From: Septoria linicola
Lineage: Eukaryota; Ascomycota; Dothideomycetes; Mycosphaerellales; Mycosphaerellaceae
Assembly: GCA_024114885.1 (NCBI GenBank)
Contig: CP099421.1
Span: 1,054,001-1,118,000 of the forward strand
Length of the DNA stretch: 64,000 nucleotides
Direction of reading: 5' to 3'
Position numbers and translations under genes: made by a program. Shown one piece after another: positions 58,860-64,000 of the stretch (position 1 is the first letter of the stretch; the number at the start of each line of letters is the position of its first letter). The notes beneath the pieces are model-generated. The model worked only from the letters and a program-made list of their open reading frames with translations, was not told the DNA's origin and made no database searches.

Positions 58860-59150
58860 TCACGGGAGCTGCCACTCATTCCTGGCGCTTTCGCCGCCGG
58901 CCGTACTTGCACTGACAGACACATGATCCTCGCTCTTGAGAGACTTCGCGCCTCTCCCGCCAGGTGTGCTGTAGCTGGGCCCCATCTCGATCTGCACCGA
59001 GAGATTGTTGTTACTTGCGGAGCTCATGCTCTCCGCGTCTCGATCATCAACATCCTCTGGCCGAAACCTGCGCCAGCACATCAGGTATGGGTCCTGGCTT
59101 CCGGGTAGCCTTCGAACAGCATTGCAGCTGTTCATCTCGTCTCTGGCCAT
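58860..59150 (-). CDS. Possible small hydrophilic protein (weak call)
   Basis: A 96-codon open frame starts at an ATG (59148-59150) and has protein-like composition: MARDEMNS at the start, then FRPEDVDDRDAESMSSASNN and a Ser/Gly-rich end (SVSASTAGGESARNEW), like a disordered tail. It could be the last exon of a longer minus-strand gene. On the opposite strand a spliced frame at 59149-59436 encodes two hydrophobic segments, so only one of the two is likely to be real. No family is recognised. Confidence 0.25.
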   Translation of the reverse strand: MARDEMNSCNAVRRLPGSQDPYLMCWRRFRPEDVDDRDAESMSSASNNNLSVQIEMGPSYSTPGGRGAKSLKSEDHVSVSASTAGGESARNEWQLP

Positions 59151-59547
59151 GTCCGCATTCTTGGGTTTGTTGTTCCTCCTCACCGGTGCCGCCTATTATC
59201 GGGTGTGGTATCCTTTCTATTTCTCTTCACGTTTCATGTGGTTCGAGTAAGAATATATATGCACACATGTTCTGATTATCGTGGATGTATGCTTTTGGCC
59301 ACTCACATAAAGACTCTACTTCTCTAGCCCGATACCCACAACGGCGCAACTACACCGCTTACTATCACTACTACCGTGGCTCCTGTTGGCGTCCTACATT
59401 CTCGGATCTACGACTGTGGTGCAACCACAATACTGAATAACAAACGAACGCTTTAAGCATCTTGCCGCAGCCGTCCGCTGGAATAAGTCAACACTAGTCC
59501 ATTCCCTACCGCCACGCGAAGCCAGCATTATCTTGATTGGAGCCAAC
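59151..59547. other. Region upstream of the dsRBD-like gene
   Basis: No supported gene. A possible plus-strand two-exon frame (59149-59246 joined to 59328-59436, intron with GTAAGA donor and TCTCTAG acceptor) would give a 68-residue protein with two hydrophobic segments; I regard it as unproven. The 3' half should include the promoter of the gene at 59548. Confidence 0.3.
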
Positions 59548-60189
59548 ATGTTCTACACGATGTACTTGTCGAGTAAGTCCCCTTCATCGATATGCTTCTT
59601 TGGGATGCGGCTGCATACGAGGCTCATGTTGGGCCTGAAGTTTTGGGAAAGATGAGCATGAACTGAACGCTTTACTGTAGGTGTTTGCCAACGACGTCAA
59701 TGGCCCGAGCCTCACTACGAGCCTTACAACACACGGACGGGCTGGCATTGCAAGGTCCGGGTCAACAACCGCGAGTACTCGACTGAAGTACCATATGCCT
59801 CAGAAGGTCTGGCACGGGACGGTGCAGCACAAAAGGGATATATGATCTGTCGAAACTTCTCTGTAAATGATGGTATGGGCCCAGGCCAACGACCAGGACA
59901 ATCTGTACAAGGCCTACCTGTAGCCATTGGCACTGGCAGAGGAGGCAAACGAGGCTCAGCCGCCAGCTACGACACTGCCAGCACCGACGGCACAAGCAGT
60001 GGCGGCAACAGTCCGCGAAGCACGGAGAGTGGCTTTGAGCAGCAAATCCGCCAAGTCACTCAACAAGTACCAAAATCGCATTCGCGACGACCCAAGGCCA
60101 ACGAAAGCTACGTGTGCTATTGTCAACGAGGTCCGGTTAGAGCCTATGGCCGTTGCGGCTGGTGCTTGAGAGAAAGCGGCTGGCAATGA
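59548..60189 (+). CDS. Small protein with double-stranded-RNA-binding-like domain
   Basis: Two exons, 59548-59572 and 59681-60189, give 177 residues. The intron (108 bp) has donor GTAAGT, branch ACTGAAC and acceptor TGTAG. The domain spans about residues 1-70: a short helix ending SSVCQRRQWPEPHYEPY, strands GWHCKVRVNNREYSTEV, then a helix with GLARDGAAQKGYMICRNFSV. The order helix, three strands and an Ala-containing helix, with the WPxPxYE opening and the VRVNxREY strand, is that of dsRNA-binding motifs. The rest is Gly/Ser/Thr-rich and disordered (residues 75-140), with a small Cys cluster near the end (YVCYCQRG, RCGWCLR). Small single-dsRBM proteins of this type are common and uncharacterised in filamentous fungi. 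The start is the ATG just before the intron; upstream exons cannot be excluded. Confidence 0.65.
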
Positions 60190-60693
60190 TCTATTGTTCC
60201 ACTTTTGAAGTATTTTCATAGCGTTGAGGGATTTGCGGCATATTGCTATTTGAGAACGGGTGCCGCGAGGCATTTTGATGAAGATTAACGAATCATACGG
60301 CGGCTCTTGGAACGACGACGACAATTCTACGGCCTATTCTTCAATTTCCCTAGATTGCGCCTGGAGGCATGGTGATAGCTGGGAAATAGTACAGCATTTG
60401 CACTCGTGAAAGCTACTCGCTCGCATCTCTCTGAGGGCGAGGTGTACGTAGCTTCTGTCGTTATTGCATCACATCGCATGGGAGGGATGAAGGAACATTG
60501 ATATTCTCGAAGAATCATGATTCATTACACATTAATGCTACTCTACTTTTACTTGAGCCAAGAGGCAATAGTCCTGCGGAGCCGTGTACGGAGGTTTCGA
60601 TGCCCAACGCTGTGTTGTCAGCCAGCCCGATCACGGATTCGAACCAATCGCACACCATGCTCTGACCCTCCCGTACATCCCAGTAGGATCTCT
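60190..60693. other. Intergenic region between convergent genes
   Basis: About 500 bp separate the stop codons of the dsRBD-like gene and the beta-glucosidase gene. Only 3' untranslated sequence is expected. No gene or repeat is visible. Confidence 0.5.
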
Positions 60694-63346
60694 CTAGACC
60701 CTGCGTGGTCGGTAGCCACTTGCTGCGATGGGCGTGAATGAGGCTGTAGCAGCGATATCCCTGCTGGAAAGACCAACCTCCACACCGATCTTGTCAGCCG
60801 AGATCGTCCACTGCTGAGTGTTGACATCCCAGTGGGAGATGTCACGACGAGTGAGCTCGAATGTGACGTCCTTGGTCTCGCCTGGCTGGAGAGTGATCTT
60901 CTCGAAGCCACGGAGGACTCTTGGAGGAGTGACGGCGGAGTTGGCGACTTGAGGAAGGCCAAGGTAAAGCTGAGGCACGGTGGCGCCGGCAAGGTCGCCA
61001 GTGTTGCTGACTGAGGTAGTCACAGAGTAGATCTTCTCCCAAAGGGCTGGGTTGCCTCCCGGAACGATCTTCTCATCTGCGGGAAGAGCAGAGATCTCGC
61101 CATCCACGAGCTTCTTGACCTCAGCACCAGAGACGTTGAATGTAGTGTAGCTAAGTCCGAAGCCGAACTCGTACTGCACAGACAGGTTGTACTGGTCGAA
61201 GTGGTGGTAGTCGATGAGCAGACGCTCCTCGAAGTCGTCTTGCCAAGCGTTGGGGTCTTCGGTCTCCAGAAGCTCGGTGCTGTTCACAATTGGCACGAAG
61301 TCGTAGTCGTTGATACCCTTGGCAATGGTGTATGGAAGCTTGCCGCTTGGGTTGTAGTCTCCCCAGAGAACGTCGACGATGCTATTACCAGCCTCTTGGC
61401 CAGGCAAGTGGGCAGCAAGGATTGCAGTGACGTTAGGGTGGTCGGCAAATGGGAGGACGTTCAGACCAGCGCTGTGAGTAATTACAACTGTGTTGGAGCA
61501 CTGAGCCGCAACCGCGTCGACAACACCGGTTCCGTTGAAGTCGACGAGCAGGCTGGTTCTGTCGAAACCTTCGGAAGCCCATGTCTTGAGGAAGACAAGG
61601 CAGACATCTGGTGGAGATGGAAGGACACGGCTGAAGCCATCATCGACTGCAAGCTGGGTGTTGTTGAGGACGTATTGAATAAGCGCATCCTCTCCGGCTC
61701 GTGCCTTGATGGCCTCGAGAGGAGTCACGGTGTATGTCAGGCGGCCAGTACCCGAACCACCGGCGACAGGGAGGACGCCAAACTCGAAGCCAGTGTTGGA
61801 GACGAGGTTGGCAAAGTACAGCCCATCTGAGATGTCTCCTGCATCGTTCCCAAATACACCAATGTTCTTTGGCTCCTTCAGTGGCAAAGCGTTGTTCGTG
61901 TTCTTGAGAAGCACAGTGCCTGCAGAGCCAAGCTCACGGATGAGCTTCTTGTGGTCGCCGCGAACATCGACGTTCTCCTCGCCATATGTGAAGTTGTAGC
62001 GGTACGTGCTGGTGTTCCAGGAGCGCTGAGTGGAAGGAGTGCTGGCATCGATGGCTGGGAAGTTCTGGTCCTGTCCTAAGTGGAAATACGGCAGCATTAT
62101 TCTGCGAGCCATGTCATCAAGGCGCTCAACAGTGAAACTGCCATTGTTGACCGAAGTTGTGAGGTTGGCACCCCAGAAAGAAGGCTCAGATGTCTGGAAA
62201 GCAATTCCGCCAGGCATGTTCATGTCAAGACCTGCGTCGGCAGCATGGTAGCCAGCGTGCGTGGCAAGCCAGTCTGAGACGACATATCCCTGGAATCCAA
62301 GCTCTTCCTTAAGCACGCCGTTGAGGACTTTGCTGTTTTGGCAAGCGTATGAGCCGTTCAATCGCTGGTAGGAGCACATCATGGAAGCGGCACCGGCGTG
62401 TACGGCATCGTAGAATGGCCACTGCATCACACAGATTATGGTCAGCATTGTGTCTCGTATGTCTCTGTGGGTTCGATCATACCAGGTACAACTCGTGAAG
62501 GGTTCTGTCGTCGATGTTGGTAGACACAGCCTCGATCGTTTGGTTGTTGGGGCTCTGCGAAGGGTTTCGCTGGGTTTCTTGCTCGTTGCCAATAAAATCT
62601 AGCACGGTTGTTAGCACAATGCTTCGACAGATCGCTGAGGATACATACGCTTGGCACAAGCTTGTACCCCCTGATCTTGATGACCGGTAATGGTCTCTCT
62701 CATGAACTCTCCCGTGAGATAAGGGTCCGGCGAGAAACTGTCGATATACATGATTAGCCAACGTGCTGCGCAACGGTCAGAGACAAAAATACCCCTCCCA
62801 ATTCCTACCCCCAAGTCCAGACCGGCCAAGTGGTCCTGCGACAGGCCCAAGGATAACATGCGAGCCTTTGGCCTTGTACTCGTCCGCAATTTGCTGCCCC
62901 CTAGTATAGGCAAGATCTCTGTCCCAGGAAGCCGCGACGGTGAGGCCAGCTGGGAACACGGAGGCATAGGTGGCCTGACGGATAGCGAGTGGCCCATCCT
63001 GGAGACATAGGCCTGTGAAGTTCAGACGCGGGATTGGGGCGATGTTGCCCACGCAAGGGCCTTCCGTTCCAGTGACAAGAAGCGACTTCTCCTCAGTGGT
63101 AAGCTGCGATACAAATGCTTTCGCCTTCTCGAGAGCTGCCTCCCAGCCAATGGCAGGGGTATTTGCTTCAGAAGATATTAGGAAGGAACCATCGACTTTT
63201 TGGACGCACTTACGCGATGGGTACACTGGAGGGCTGCTGGTGAAGTCCTCGTGGTTCCATGTTGGTCCAGATGGGCTGGTCTCATTTTGGCCCTGGGCTA
63301 AGGCAATGGAAGCCAGGAAGGCTGCTGCTGTCGTTGAACGAACCAT
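60694..63346 (-). CDS. Secreted GH3 beta-glucosidase (five exons)
   Basis: Exons on the minus strand are 63346-63214, 63165-62793, 62737-62649, 62598-62483 and 62421-60694, giving 812 residues. The four introns of 48, 55, 50 and 61 bp have good donors, CTAAT/CTAAC/CTGAC branches and AG ends, and every junction restores family sequence. Residues 1-19 are a signal peptide. The N-terminal barrel has LQDGPLAIR, GPVAGPLGRSGLGGRNWEGF, CAKHFIGNEQE and GYVVSDWLATH, with Asp287 as the predicted nucleophile. The second domain has WASEGFDR, probably holding the acid/base Glu. The C-terminal fibronectin-III-like domain includes TPPRVLRGFEKITLQPGE. It would release terminal glucose from cello-oligosaccharides and other beta-glucosides outside the cell. 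Many N-glycosylation sites are present (NGS, NNT, NST). The gene looks intact; substrate preference cannot be read. Confidence 0.93.
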
Positions 63347-64000
63347 GACTAGCTATGATAGCAGAATGTAAGTCCACGCCTTCTACGAGACGTTCACAAT
63401 GCGGGCATCGATCCAACTAAGTATGCCATCGCGAGCTCTCATCGGCCACAAGATCTACCTTAGTGACGACTTTGAGCATTAGAAATCCACACTGGCAGCA
63501 CACGATGCAACATTCCAGCCCGACGTGAGGCCATCGTGAGTTGCAATGACCTTCCGAGACCGCATCACCAGACAAAATCTTGGAGCTGCGGAGAAGCTAG
63601 GACATCAGCCTGCATAGTACCTGTCGGTCTTGTGCCATTATGAGGCAAGCGGCTGTATCGTGAGCTCTTGGCCCGCCGTTACTGGCGTGGAAAAGCACAA
63701 GCGATGTTCAGCACAAGCATGAGGCTCGTGTGAATTTCATCCGGTAGTGGATATCGACTCAGCCATCGGCCGCATTGACCGAATGCCCTCAAAGACACTC
63801 CACCAAGGATTGAGCTATGATGTGTGGCTTCTTGCTTCTATTCATGCTTCTTCAGACCGCACTCTACACATGAACATTGCAGAGTATCTCACAATGCTGT
63901 CCTGTCTCATGTCAGCTTCGTGTCTGCTTACATTGATGACAGTGTGCATCGAGCACTCTGCAGAACATCCCGGACATGACCTTTGCAGCTTTTGCAGGGT
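63347..64000. other. Upstream region of the beta-glucosidase gene
   Basis: These 654 bp of normal composition precede the beta-glucosidase start and should hold its promoter. No gene is seen. I could not identify a carbon-source regulatory site with confidence. Confidence 0.4.

Noticed and set aside
59149..59436. Two-exon plus-strand frame with two hydrophobic segments
   Set aside because: Splice signals are acceptable and the frame closes, but the start is arbitrary and it conflicts with a minus-strand frame; evidence is too thin for a gene call.
61201..61830. 209-codon plus-strand frame
   Set aside because: It is the antisense shadow of the large beta-glucosidase exon and has no domain of its own.

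Overview
The window is fungal nuclear DNA from a filamentous ascomycete (Pezizomycotina; a Dothideomycete is my guess from the feel of the genes, not a demonstrated placement). The evidence is 48-61 bp introns with GTATGT/GTAAGT-type donors and CTAAC/CTGAC branch sites, a secreted GH3 beta-glucosidase, and a central block with extreme repeat-induced point mutation (RIP: CpA to TpA, TpG to TpA). Three compartments are visible: ordinary host DNA at 1-2770, a 54-kb mutated transposon block at 2771-56773, and ordinary host DNA at 56774-64000.

Left host segment: a candidate small secreted six-cysteine protein (175-535, three exons), an intact 240-residue protein of unknown function (1178-1900, +), and a Dabb (stress-responsive A/B barrel) protein (2188-2553, -). 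The transposon block starts 217 bp upstream of the Dabb start codon.

Central block: it is one nested stack whose geometry can be solved. The outermost layer is a single Fot1/pogo-type DNA transposon with 40-bp inverted ends and a TA duplication, opened at 4220/56075. Inside it is Copia-A (minus strand, duplication AAGAC). Copia-A was hit four times: by Copia-B (plus, in its 3' LTR, duplication TTAGT), by a 13.2-kb Ty3/gypsy element, Gypsy-1 (plus, GTAC), by Copia-C (plus, AGGTA), and by a Ty3/gypsy chromovirus (minus, AAGAC/AAGAT). Copia-B was hit by Copia-E (plus, CTACT), and the chromovirus was hit by a second full copy of itself (CCTCT/CTTCT). Removing the inserts leaves four Copia elements of 6297, 6297, 6299 and 6299 bp and two chromoviruses of exactly 6695 bp each, which strongly supports the reconstruction. 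No transposon reading frame survives: TAG/TAA stand where CAG, CAA and TGG are expected, and catalytic Asp codons have become Asn.

The most unusual content is inside the two Ty3/gypsy families. Gypsy-1 has a third, unidentified coding region of about 3.5 kb after pol, and four copies of a 25-bp palindrome at the boundaries of its three coding regions. The chromovirus carries, antisense to gag-pol and downstream of its chromodomain, a second gene with what looks like its own 52-bp intron. The Copia-B/Copia-A junction also shows a clean inversion of a 155-bp loop between 127-bp inverted LTR arms.

Right host segment: about 2 kb with no convincing gene, a weak minus-strand candidate (58860-59150), a small two-exon protein with a double-stranded-RNA-binding-like domain (59548-60189, +), and a five-exon secreted GH3 beta-glucosidase (60694-63346, -). 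Nothing in the window suggests the host genes act together in one pathway.
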